From an uncultured Marivita sp. (GTDB lineage Bacteria > Pseudomonadota > Alphaproteobacteria > Rhodobacterales > Rhodobacteraceae), in the NCBI RefSeq assembly GCF_947488135.1, contig NZ_CANKYW010000005.1, positions 124,001 through 188,000 on the forward strand: DNA of 64,000 nucleotides, read 5' to 3'. This document shows, piece by piece, positions 55,725 through 63,842 of the stretch; within the stretch, counting starts at the first letter, position 1; every line of letters begins with the position of its first letter. Made by a program: the position numbers and the translations under genes. The notes below the pieces were generated by a model. The model made no database searches. It was given only the letters and a program-made list of their open reading frames with translations, and was not told where the DNA came from.

Positions 55725-57041
55725 TCACCCGTAAACGAGCCGCGGCAGCCAGAGCGACAGCTCGGGCCACGTCACGACGATGATAAGTGCGAGGATTTGC
55801 AGGCCGATGAACGGCCATTGCGCGGCGAAGATTTCCGAAAGGCCCAGGCTGTCGCCCGCCGCCCCCTTCAAGTAGAAGCAGGCCGGCCCGAAGGGCGGTG
55901 TCAGGTAGGCGATCTGCATCGACAGGTTGAAGACGATGCCGAACCAGATCGGGTCGTAGCCGAGCTGCGTCAGAACCGGCAGGAAGATCGGCATCGTCAG
56001 GAACAGGATGCCGATCCAGTCGATGAAGAAGCCCAGCAGGATGAAGACGCCGATCATGACCGCGAGAATGATCGCCGGCTCCTGGCTGACCCCTGCCAGC
56101 GTGTTCGAGGCAAAGGTGATCCCGCCCATCAGGTTGTAGACCCCGATCAGCGCGTTGGTGCCGAAGACCAGCCAGAACACCATGCCGCAGGTGCGCAGCG
56201 CCTGGACCAGAACCTCGTTCAGCATCGCGAAACTGAAGGAATTGCGCACCCATGCCGCGATGGCCGCGCCGAAGGCTCCGAGCGCCGCGCTTTCGGTGAT
56301 CGACGCGAAACCGGCGTAGATCGACACCAGCACACCGCCCGCCACGGCCATCGGCAGCGCGACCCCCTTGAACAGCGCCAGTTTTTCCGACAGCGGCATG
56401 TCGCGTTCTTCGGGCGGAAGCGGCGGGCCGAGGCTCGGGTTCAGGCCGCAGCGCAGAAGGATGTAGCCGACATAGAAGGTGGCCAGCATCAGCCCCGGCA
56501 TCAGCGTGGCGAGGAAAAGGTGCGAGATCGAAACCTCCGCCGTCAGCCCGTAGAAGATCAGGATGATCGAGGGCGGGATCATCGTTCCGAGCGAGCCGCC
56601 CGCCGTGATCGTGCCGATCGCCAGCTTGCGGTCGTAGTTCAGCTTCAGCATTTGCGGCAGGGCGATCAGCCCTAGGAGCACGATCTCTCCGCCGATGATC
56701 CCCGTCGTGGCCCCCAGCAGAACGGCCACGCCCGTCGTCACCACGCCGATACCGCCCCGCACCGATCCGACCCAGACATGGAAGGCCCGGTAGAGGTCCT
56801 CGGCGACGCCCGATTTCTCCATGATCGAGGCCATCAGCACGAACATCGGGACCGCGATGAGGGCGAAGCTGTCCAGGAATTCGACCGTGCGCGAGCCGAC
56901 GATGAACAGCGCGTTCAGCCCGAACTGGGATACCGCCAGCGTAACGGCGATCGCGCCCGACACGAAGGCAAGCGGCACGCCCAGCACCAGCAACAGCGCC
57001 ATCGTGCCGATGATCAGCAAGGTGATCGTGCCGATGTCCAT
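55725..57041 (-). CDS. TRAP transporter large permease DctM
   Basis: A 438-residue multi-pass permease. Motifs: LIAVPMFVLMASIMEKSGVA, LLGATTGIIGGEIVLLGLIA, GGSLGTMIPPSIILIFYGL, GFFIDWIGILFLTMPIFLPV and AYLTPPFGPACFYLKGAA. The ATG at 57041 overlaps the dctQ stop by one base (TGATG). Sequence is well diverged from the first DctM (48060), so the two systems probably take different acids. E1 follows after 5 bp. Confidence 0.94.
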   Translation of the reverse strand: MDIGTITLLIIGTMALLLVLGVPLAFVSGAIAVTLAVSQFGLNALFIVGSRTVEFLDSFALIAVPMFVLMASIMEKSGVAEDLYRAFHVWVGSVRGGIGVVTTGVAVLLGATTGIIGGEIVLLGLIALPQMLKLNYDRKLAIGTITAGGSLGTMIPPSIILIFYGLTAEVSISHLFLATLMPGLMLATFYVGYILLRCGLNPSLGPPLPPEERDMPLSEKLALFKGVALPMAVAGGVLVSIYAGFASITESAALGAFGAAIAAWVRNSFSFAMLNEVLVQALRTCGMVFWLVFGTNALIGVYNLMGGITFASNTLAGVSQEPAIILAVMIGVFILLGFFIDWIGILFLTMPIFLPVLTQLGYDPIWFGIVFNLSMQIAYLTPPFGPACFYLKGAAGDSLGLSEIFAAQWPFIGLQILALIIVVTWPELSLWLPRLVYG

Positions 57042-57547
57042 CAACCGCGCCTTTCGCTGCGGGAGGTGACGAGTTGGAAGGCCTGCCTGAGCACGATCAG
57101 CAGGAAAAGCGCGGCCCCGATGAAGAGCAGCGCCTTGAGATAGGACGGCAGAGGCGAATTCAGCGTGCTGCCCGACCGTTCCGGATCCCACGATCCGTTC
57201 AGCGAAAAGCGCCAGACGGCCCGCTCGGCCATGCGCCACGCGGCAAAGGTCAGCCCGCCCAGATAGACGGTGCCCGCCAACAGTGACAGGGCATCGGAGA
57301 ACCGCGCAAAGCCCGGCCGCCGTTCGACCAGCAGCGTGATGCGCATATGCGTGCCCTCGGCCATGCAGAACGCGCCTCCGAAGATGAACCCGAAGCTCGC
57401 CAGCAGGATCGAGGTTTCATGTGCCCAGGTCGTCGGCGCGTTGAACGCGTAGCGTGCGACGACCTCGTAAACCATGATCAGGACAATCGCGGCGAAGCAC
57501 CATGCGGTTATCCGGCCAAGGCCGAGGGCCAAACGGTGAAGGGTCAT
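57041..57547 (-). CDS. TRAP transporter small permease DctQ
   Basis: A 168-residue four-helix membrane protein: GRITAWCFAAIVLIMVYEVV, ARYAFNAPTTWAHETSILLA, then AEGTHMRITLL, typical of DctQ. It lies between dctP (55 bp upstream, across a hairpin) and dctM (TGATG overlap). Confidence 0.92.
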   Translation of the reverse strand: MTLHRLALGLGRITAWCFAAIVLIMVYEVVARYAFNAPTTWAHETSILLASFGFIFGGAFCMAEGTHMRITLLVERRPGFARFSDALSLLAGTVYLGGLTFAAWRMAERAVWRFSLNGSWDPERSGSTLNSPLPSYLKALLFIGAALFLLIVLRQAFQLVTSRSERRG

Positions 57548-57561
57548 GTCGGAATCCAGAT

Positions 57562-57596
57562 CGGGTGGGCCGCCAAAGGATGAGGCGACCCACCCG
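57562..57596 (-). promoter_or_regulatory. Stem-loop between dctP and dctQ (second TRAP operon)
   Basis: CGGGTGGG and CCCACCCG form an 8-bp stem, with further GC pairing inside, in the 55-bp gap after dctP. No T-run follows. It probably protects the dctP message or attenuates dctQM. Confidence 0.65.
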
Positions 57597-57602
57597 AGGG
57601 TG

Positions 57603-58610
57603 TCAGTTGGTCAGCCCGATCGAGGCGAGAAAGGCCTCGTGGCTGTCGACGATCGCCTGTGCATCGGCGCTCTTCGCGCCCCAGTCCGCCCACACCTCGG
57701 TCGTCATGTCGCGGAACGCCTTCGCGTCCTCCGGGCCGAACTCGATGAAGGTCACGCCCATCTCTTCCCTGGCCCGCGCTTCGGCGGCATCGTCTTCGGT
57801 GCTCAGCGTCTGCTTGAGACTTTCGGACATCGCGTTGCAGGCGGCCTCGAAGGCGGCCTGGTTCTCGGCCGAGAGGCTGTCCCACTTGGCCTTCGATACG
57901 CTCATCTCGGTCACGGCCATCGAATGGCGCGCCAGCACCGAGTATTTCGCCTGGTTATGCATCCCCAACGCGACGTTGAGCGCGACATTGGCGAGGTCGG
58001 TGGCATCCAGCACGCCGGTCTCCATCGCCGTCACGCTCTCACCGACACCCATCGTGACCAGCGACGCGCCGGCCCGGCTCAGCAGATCGGAGGCAAGCCC
58101 CCCCGGCGCGCGCATCTTCAGCCCTTCGAGGTCGGCGACACCGTTGATCTCGACTTTCGAGGGGATCTGCTCGGGCGGCCAGTATATCGGGCAAACCATG
58201 TGCATGTCGTACTTGTCGTAGAGCGCGCGGGCGAGTTCGAGCCCGCCGCCTTCGGTGAACCAGCGGTCGCGCGTGGCGCTGTCGGGGTAGGCGGCAAGCG
58301 TATCGCCCAGCACGCCCATCGCGGGATCCTTGCCGGCGAAATAGCTCGGCGCGGTGTATTGACCGTCAAGCAGCCCGTTCTGGATCGCCTCGATGGTCTC
58401 ACCCGCGCCCACGACGGCACCGCCGGGAAGAACCTCGATCTGGATCGCACCGTCCGTGTCGGCGGCCAATTGCTCCGCCATCGCCTCGAACGCCTTGGTC
58501 GTTGACGCATTGGCGCCGAGAAACGTCTGCATCTTGAAGCTCTCCGCACTGGCCCCTCCGGCCAGAAGTGCTGCGGCGGCAATGCCCGCGAGTGAGTGGT
58601 GAAGTTTCAT
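57603..58610 (-). CDS. TRAP transporter substrate-binding protein DctP
   Basis: A 335-residue periplasmic binding protein with signal peptide MKLHHSLAGIAAAALLAGGA, SA. It has VLPGGAVVGAGETIEAIQNG, then DLEGLKMRAPGGLASDLLSR with the ligand-binding Arg, and GVLDATDLANVALNVALGMH. It resembles the same broad DctP group as the first TRAP protein but is clearly distinct in the ligand region. GGGAGG precedes the ATG. It follows the BKACE gene by 31 bp. Confidence 0.93.
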   Translation of the reverse strand: MKLHHSLAGIAAAALLAGGASAESFKMQTFLGANASTTKAFEAMAEQLAADTDGAIQIEVLPGGAVVGAGETIEAIQNGLLDGQYTAPSYFAGKDPAMGVLGDTLAAYPDSATRDRWFTEGGGLELARALYDKYDMHMVCPIYWPPEQIPSKVEINGVADLEGLKMRAPGGLASDLLSRAGASLVTMGVGESVTAMETGVLDATDLANVALNVALGMHNQAKYSVLARHSMAVTEMSVSKAKWDSLSAENQAAFEAACNAMSESLKQTLSTEDDAAEARAREEMGVTFIEFGPEDAKAFRDMTTEVWADWGAKSADAQAIVDSHEAFLASIGLTN

Positions 58611-58641
58611 TTTTTCCTCCCTTTGGTCTTTTTCGTTCGAG

Positions 58642-59541
58642 TCAGGAAGCGACCTTTACTTTCTGCATGTCGAGAATGGTTCGCGTCTCGGCCACGGTGG
58701 CCGGCTCGCGCCCCAGCGCGCGGGCCTGTGCGGCCACCTTGGCGATCACCTCGGCATTGGTCAGATGGCGCGCGCCGTCCATGTAGGCGTAGTCCCCCAG
58801 CCCGATCGAGATATGTCCGCCCTCGCGAATGATCTTCTCGGTCAGCTCGAAAAGGTCGCCCTTGTAGTTCACGACCGTCCAGACAGAATCGAAACCGGCG
58901 GGCAGAAACGCGGTGTGCGCATCCAATCCCGCAACCGTGCCGGGATGACCGGCAAAGATGATCTCGTCGGTCATGCAGAAACAGATATAGGCGGGTCCCG
59001 TAAGCACGCCCATCTTCAGGAACTGCTCGATCTGGCGGGTGAAGCTGACGTTCCAGCTCACCAGGTACGGCTTCAGCCCGTGATGCTCGATGCGCTCGGC
59101 AAAGTGCATCAGCGTGCCGGTCGAGTTCTTGTAGATCAGCTCGGTCGTGTCGTATTTGCCCTCTTCGGGGTTCCACCAGTCGACATTCACACTGCCGGTG
59201 TCCATCGGTGCGAAATCGGGCGCGGTGTCGGCCGATTTCATCATTTCCTCGATGGCGGCGAAGCGGCCCATCGCATCCGTGTCGTTCGCCACGTAGCCGA
59301 GCGTCGGGTGGATCAGGATGTCCGATTGCGCGCGAATGCCCGCATTGGTTTCGAGATAGAAGCCAGGATCATGGTCCGGCGCGCCATCCGCTGTGCGGCC
59401 GTGATAGTGGAAAACCGAAGCGCCTTCGTCATAGCAGGCCTTCGCGTCCGCGATGATCTCCTTCGGCAGGAACGGCACATTCGGATTGCCGCGCCGCGTC
59501 GCCAGCTCGTTCACCCGAGCCTCGATGATGATCTTGTCCAA
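58642..59541 (-). CDS. BKACE (DUF849) beta-keto acid cleavage-type enzyme
   Basis: A 299-residue TIM-barrel protein of the Kce/BKACE family, which condenses a beta-keto acid with acetyl-CoA to acetoacetate and a new acyl-CoA. Zinc ligands H45 and H47 lie in VFHYHGR. The usual zinc Glu in the GLED motif is Gly (GLGD, residues 247-250). The best start is a TTG at 59539-59541 preceded by GGAGGGAGG, giving the family opening (M)DKIIIEARVNELATRRG; the ATG at 59595 has no support. First gene of the leftward TRAP/E1 operon. Confidence 0.88.
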   Translation of the reverse strand: MDKIIIEARVNELATRRGNPNVPFLPKEIIADAKACYDEGASVFHYHGRTADGAPDHDPGFYLETNAGIRAQSDILIHPTLGYVANDTDAMGRFAAIEEMMKSADTAPDFAPMDTGSVNVDWWNPEEGKYDTTELIYKNSTGTLMHFAERIEHHGLKPYLVSWNVSFTRQIEQFLKMGVLTGPAYICFCMTDEIIFAGHPGTVAGLDAHTAFLPAGFDSVWTVVNYKGDLFELTEKIIREGGHISIGLGDYAYMDGARHLTNAEVIAKVAAQARALGREPATVAETRTILDMQKVKVAS

Positions 59542-59606
59542 ATTGTCCTCCCTCCGGCATGCCGGACGAAGGAAGGCATACACGCACTTCGTCAAAAGTC
59601 ATAGGA

Positions 59607-59650
59607 AAAGTTATATATCTCTTGCAAATCGGTGTCGTTAATATAACTTT
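59607..59650. promoter_or_regulatory. 10-bp inverted repeat in a divergent promoter
   Basis: AAAGTTATAT (59607-59616) and ATATAACTTT (59641-59650) are perfect inverted arms 24 bp apart (34 bp centre to centre, about three helical turns), in an AT-rich patch between the BKACE operon and the luxR-type gene. The right arm lies 6 bp before the regulator ATG. A likely operator for both units. Confidence 0.6.
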
Positions 59651-59656
59651 GTATAT

Positions 59657-60520
59657 ATGAGCGCATTCCTGTCTTCCACGGGGCTTACCCCCGATGTGGC
59701 CGACCTGCTGGCCGATCAGTTTCCGGGTCACACCATGCAGCGCATGCGCACTCCGGACGGGAAATACCGTTACAGATACGTGAGTTCCGGGGTGCGAAAA
59801 TCCTTCGGGCTCGACCCCGAGGAGCTCATGCAGGCCGACGCGGTCGATCATGACTGGGTGCATCCGGATGACCACGCGCGTTTCGTCGGCGCGCTGGAGG
59901 ACTCGGCGCGCGATCTGCAGCCTCTCGATATCGAGATTCGCGTCGAATCGCTTGGCGGCGGCTATCGTTGGGTGCGCTCGCTGGGTCAGCCCCGGCGCGA
60001 GGCGGACGGCACGGTGATCTGGGATGGCGTTGCCCTGGACATCACCGATCGGCGCGAGGCGCTCGACGCCCTCGAACGCGCCCTGTCCGGGGCGCGCCGC
60101 AGCGAGGTCGCCGAGGGCCGGTTCAGCTATATCGCCGCACAGGACCTCGCCGAGCCTCTCGCCGCCCTGCGCGATAGCGTCAGCGTCATGGAGAATATCG
60201 ACTGCGGCGACAAGGCGGCGGTCGAGGGCGAAATCGCGCGGCTCGCACAGCGGTTTGCCGCTTTCGAAGGCGCGCTTCGGGCGACCCGGGGGCTCATGAA
60301 GAACGCCGCCGGCACCGCGCCGCCGCCCGAAGCGCAACCGGGCTCCGTGCTGACCCGGCGCCAATCCGAAATCCTCGGGCTGGTTCAGCAAGGCGCATCA
60401 AATCGTGACATCGCCGACCGGCTCGACATCTCCGAAGGCACCGTGAAGCTGCATGTCAGTGCCATCCTCAAGCGGCTGGGTGTGAGGAACAGGACCGAGG
60501 CAGCCCGAAAGCACGTCTGA
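59657..60520 (+). CDS. PAS-LuxR family transcriptional regulator
   Basis: A 287-residue regulator. N-terminal PAS_3 domain: HDWVHPDDHARFVGALEDSA and IEIRVESLGGGYRWVRSLGQ, then VALDITDRREA; a middle helical region; and a C-terminal LuxR/GerE helix-turn-helix (LTRRQSEILGLVQQGASNRD, ISEGTVKLHVSAILKRLGVR). No membrane segment. Divergent from the BKACE operon and probably its controller; the PAS domain may bind a small ligand. Confidence 0.88.
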   Translation: MSAFLSSTGLTPDVADLLADQFPGHTMQRMRTPDGKYRYRYVSSGVRKSFGLDPEELMQADAVDHDWVHPDDHARFVGALEDSARDLQPLDIEIRVESLGGGYRWVRSLGQPRREADGTVIWDGVALDITDRREALDALERALSGARRSEVAEGRFSYIAAQDLAEPLAALRDSVSVMENIDCGDKAAVEGEIARLAQRFAAFEGALRATRGLMKNAAGTAPPPEAQPGSVLTRRQSEILGLVQQGASNRDIADRLDISEGTVKLHVSAILKRLGVRNRTEAARKHV

Positions 60521-60791
60521 CGGCATCCGGCTTCCGGGCGCCTTTCGAGGCTTGCTGAAAGAATCCTCCGCTTCGAGTGCCAAGTGTCTGAAACAGCAGC
60601 GCATTTTCGGATCGGCCCCCGGAATGAAAACCTCCGCAAGTTGACGTGGGGTAAGCGAGTTTCCGCCCAAGAACGCCGCGTCCGGTTTTCGCGATTGCAC
60701 GAATCAACCTGTGCGGGAGGCTTGGGGGGCGGATTGTTGCGGGTTCATTGTTTCCGGGCCGCGTTTGGCTCTCATTTCCAATAGGTGATTT
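60521..60791. other. Intergenic, no gene recognised
   Basis: A 271-bp gap. A rightward frame reads GAFRGLLKESSASSAKCLKQ then a stop, which looks like decayed coding DNA. I cannot assign it to a family. Confidence 0.45.
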
Positions 60792-61016
60792 ATGGCGGAA
60801 CATTCTTCCGACACCGGGCGGGGTGCGCCCACCGAAAGCGACAAGACCACTGTTCTGGGCTGGGCCCCCGTGCGGCCCGGGGCGATGTCCGGAGCCATTT
60901 TCGAACGCGCGCCGATGCTGGCGCAGGCGAACCTGACCGGCCTCGAATTCGCCACGGACGGGCAGCCGGTCCGCGACGAACAGCCCGCCGAGGCCGACAT
61001 CGTGACGGGCCGGTAG
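60792..61016 (+). CDS. Hypothetical protein (74 aa)
   Basis: A 74-residue ORF ending at the left edge of the insertion element; the stop TAG shares its last base with the first base of the left inverted repeat. I do not recognise it. It is hydrophilic, with TVLGWAPVRPGAMSGAIFER as its most ordered-looking stretch. ATG start without a strong ribosome site. It could be a remnant of a gene cut short by the insertion, although the base after the element also gives TAG. Confidence 0.45.
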   Translation: MAEHSSDTGRGAPTESDKTTVLGWAPVRPGAMSGAIFERAPMLAQANLTGLEFATDGQPVRDEQPAEADIVTGR

Positions 61017-62551
61017 GGACCGTTCAAAACCACGGGGTAAAAGCCAGAATAAGAGATAATCTTGGTCTCCATAGATCATTGCTGTGGAGGCGCAAATGCA
61101 TTGGCGCATTACTTTGGAAGCCGTTGACCCGATTGGGGATGAATATCGCAAGGAGTTCATGATCGAGAAGAATCTTGACGGCCTGGCTGGCGGGAAGCTG
61201 GGCTGCTCGATTGAAGACGGTAAGGCGATCATGAAAGAGGTTCAGAAGATCATTGTCGAGCGGTAGTTGGACCTTTGGGTTCGCTTCTGCCGGGCGTGTC
61301 CAACCTGCGAGGGACTGCTGCCGATCAAGGATTACAACCAGAGAAATATACTAACTGTCTTTGGTGAAATACCTGTGCGCTTCCCTCGCTTGATGGTCTG
61401 CCAGAAGTGCAATCCGGCATGTTGTTTCACCTTTTCCCCTGCGGCCGATATTTGCAAGGACCGCGCCACGCCCGAACTGTTGGAGCTTTCCGCAAAACTG
61501 GGCGCGAAATTCTCATATCGTGAAGCATCAGACCTGTTGGCAACGTTCTTGCCCGATCAATCGGCGCGAACCTTCACTACGCTTCGCAACCGAACCTTGG
61601 CTATGGGCAAGCGGATCGAAGAGGCTGAAAGGCATCAGAGCTGGTTCGAAAACCTGAACTATCCGGATCGAACGCAGTACGAGCTTGCGCTTGTGGGCGA
61701 TCCGGCACGTGAATTTGTTTTCAATGTGGATACGGCGCACATTCCAATGCTCAAGCGGTATGGTGGTCGAACGTTTGAAGCCGTTGTAGGCCACTGTGGG
61801 CGCGGCGGAAGAGGTGATCCGCCGGGACCCATCTTTGCTTTTGAAGGTACGCATCCAAGGGAATTAAGGGCGATGGCGGCTCTGGCACTCAAAAGGCAAG
61901 GCTACGCTGACCAGGGTGAAATCACCGTCATTTCGGACGGGGCAGAATGTCTGAAGTGCTTAACGGGCATGCTTCCACAACCGGTGAACCACATCCTCGA
62001 CTGGTTTCACATTTCAATGAAGATACAGCCGCTGGTCCAGCTCGGAGCAACGGCCCCGAAGCACCTCTTGAGCTTCGAGGGGCGTATGGAACGAATACGG
62101 TGGCGATTGTGGAACGGGCAAGCTGGTCGAGCCTTGTCCTTGATCGCAACGGTTCGACGAGATTTGTCCAGAGACCCGGTGCCAAGCATTTGGGCGCACC
62201 GCGCCGACAAATTGCTCGAAACCCTGCAAATCTACATAACAAGAAACAAGGGATCGGTGGTCAACTATGCCGAGCGGTATCGCGATGGGAAGCGCGTTTC
62301 GACCGCACCGGCTGAGGCGAGCGTCAACAGGCTTGTCGCCAAGCGATTTGTGAAAAAGCAACAAATGCGATGGTCACGCACCGGAGCGCATTACCTGCTG
62401 AAAGTCCGGGCATCAGTGCTGAACGGAGATCTGTCTGACCGAACGAAATATGAAGCGCCAAAACAGCCTATCCCGGGCAACATTGCGAGATTTATTAGCC
62501 CTACACCACCCTTGCTCAAGGTGGCCTGACCCCACAGTTTTGAACGGTCCC
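61016..62551 (+). mobile_element. ISKra4-like insertion sequence
   Basis: A 1,536-bp element. The left end begins GGGACCGTTCAAAACCACGG and the right end, inverted, begins GGGACCGTTCAAAACTGTGG; 15 bp match perfectly, then a few mismatches before GGGG. Between them is one transposase frame of the ISKra4 type. I see no target-site duplication flanking the ends (left ...CGGTA, right GGCGA...). The element splits off or replaces the 5' half of a MarR-family gene on its right. Confidence 0.85.
61096..62529 (+). pseudogene. ISKra4-family transposase with in-frame amber codon
   Basis: One frame interrupted by TAG at 61264-61266. The first 56 codons (MHWRITLEAVDPIGDEYRKE, then IEDGKAIMKEVQKIIVER) run straight into LDLWVRFCRACPTCEGLLPI, KDYNQRN without a frame change. 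The rest has a Cys-rich zinc region (CRACPTC, CQKCNPACC), LGAKFSYREASDLLATFLPD, a FNVDTAHIPM segment with the first catalytic Asp and DWFHISMKIQPL. The following codon is TTG, so a downstream restart is possible. A Glu codon at the stop position would restore the family sequence VEREL. Either a recent pseudogene or read-through-dependent. Confidence 0.8.
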
Positions 62552-62833
62552 GGCGAGGTCGCTCCGTTTCTCGCGATGGATCGCACGACACTGACCGCCG
62601 CGCTCAAGCCACTGACGCGGAAGGGTCTGGTGGAGATCGTGCCGGACAAGACGGACGCGCGGGCGCGCCGCCTCGCGCTGACCGAGAAGGGGCATGCGCT
62701 GTTGACCGCGTCGCTGCCGGTCTGGCGTGCCGAACACGATGCCGTCGATGCGCTGCTTCTCGCGCTCGAAGGCGCGCTTGATCTCGACGATCTGAGGGAG
62801 GGAATCGGCAATACAGCTATACCGGTGCTCTAA
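62552..62833 (+). pseudogene. MarR-family regulator, 3' fragment
   Basis: The last 93 codons of a MarR-type regulator, starting directly at the right end of the insertion sequence: AMDRTTLTAALKPLTRKGLV is the recognition helix, then EIVPDKTDARARRLALTEKG, the wing, and a C-terminal dimerisation helix. The N-terminal half is missing and not found left of the element, so a deletion accompanied the insertion. Not expected to be functional. Confidence 0.8.
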
Positions 62834-63733
62834 TGGCTCTCGTGCAATCGCTGGACGACGAAACGTTCCTTGGCAACCAGTCCGGCTGAGGTCCTGCGGC
62901 ACCGCAACCCGCAAAAGGATGAGTTCTCGTGTCCAGAAAAGACGGCGCTCAAAGAAAGGTACGCCGCCACATTTCAGTCCCTGGCTGCGGAAATCGCGGA
63001 CGTTTCGCCGTAATGCGTCCCTTGGCAGCGGAAAATTGGTGGGTAGCGCGATTGAGTTGACCGATTACGACACATGGAAGTCGTTCCGATCTGGGGTGAT
63101 ATTACCGATTGGACGCTTCAAGAGCTCGGCGAATATCCGGGACCGACTTTCCGGCAAATGCCATTGGTAGATCCACCTTGAACCTGAAGCCGCGTTTCGA
63201 CTCTCCGCGGAACCGCGGTCGGGGATTTCGCAGGACAGAAGCGCGGCCTGCATTTTCTGGGTCGCTCCGGCATTCGAAGCCGTTCAGTCGATCTATCTGG
63301 GCAGGACCTTCGAATTCACAGACGCGATCATGAGCGACGGGTGTCACCAAGAGCCGCAGCCTGTTTCCAGGCTGCCCGACGATGTGAGCCGGCTTGAGCG
63401 GCTGCCGGACTGTATCGCAGGCTGTTCAGGCCCCGTGGAGTTATGGAGATCGGCAGCTGCGCGAACTTGCTCGATAACTCGCTCTATGCATTGCGCCATC
63501 TTGTTCAACATTTTGAAATCAATTCGGTCGATCCCCCACCGCGCGTCGGTAACGTGACAGCGTCCGGTACGCTGGAAATGGCTGACCAGTCGGGCCGCGG
63601 ACCAGGTGTGGCGCGCCTAGGTCGCAAATACCGCATCGTCGAAAGTCGACCCGCGCTTCGTCTAGCGATTCTTCGGTCTCAACTCCCCAGTCCATTGTCG
63701 TAGGCACCTAGCCATACAACGCACATCATTCTG
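62834..63733. other. Decayed region without intact genes
   Basis: About 900 bp in which I find no gene with a credible start, length and family. Short coding-like patches exist, for example EKTALKERYAATFQSLAAEI (near 62940) and CIFWVAPAFEAVQSIYLGRT (near 63250), in different frames and separated by stops. It probably holds remnants of genes damaged around the insertion. The right end merges into the dctP promoter. Confidence 0.55.
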
Positions 63734-63734
63734 T

Positions 63735-63751
63735 GTTCCACTCAATGGAAC
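63735..63751. promoter_or_regulatory. IclR-type operator upstream of third dctP
   Basis: GTTCCA, CTCAA, TGGAAC is a perfect 6-5-6 repeat, followed by half-site GTTCCG at 63755-63760. Spacing to the half-site (+4) and to TTGACA (15 bp) is exactly that of the site at 46244-46260. Confidence 0.7.
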
Positions 63752-63766
63752 AATGTTCCGAAAGTG

Positions 63767-63795
63767 TTGACAGGTCTTTCACCGTGTGACGTACT
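63767..63795 (+). promoter_or_regulatory. Putative promoter of third TRAP operon
   Basis: TTGACA at 63767-63772 is a consensus -35; 17 bp later CGTACT (63790-63795) is a weak -10. The layout copies the first TRAP promoter at 46276. Confidence 0.55.
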
Positions 63796-63842
63796 GAGTT
63801 CCAGTCAACGCCAAAAGAAGGCGAACCAATGGGAGGAAGAAA

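Noticed and set aside
53893-55734. Open frame of 613 codons opposite the E1 gene
   Set aside because: Antisense shadow; the E1 reading carries clear thiamine-binding motifs and the opposite frame has none.
61011-62556. Target-site duplication flanking the ISKra4-like element
   Set aside because: The bases next to both ends (CGGTA and GGCGA) do not form a direct repeat.
62450-62833. A 127-aa reading that would make the MarR protein start inside the insertion sequence
   Set aside because: The first 34 codons are transposase DNA in another frame and the element's right end; they lack MarR similarity.
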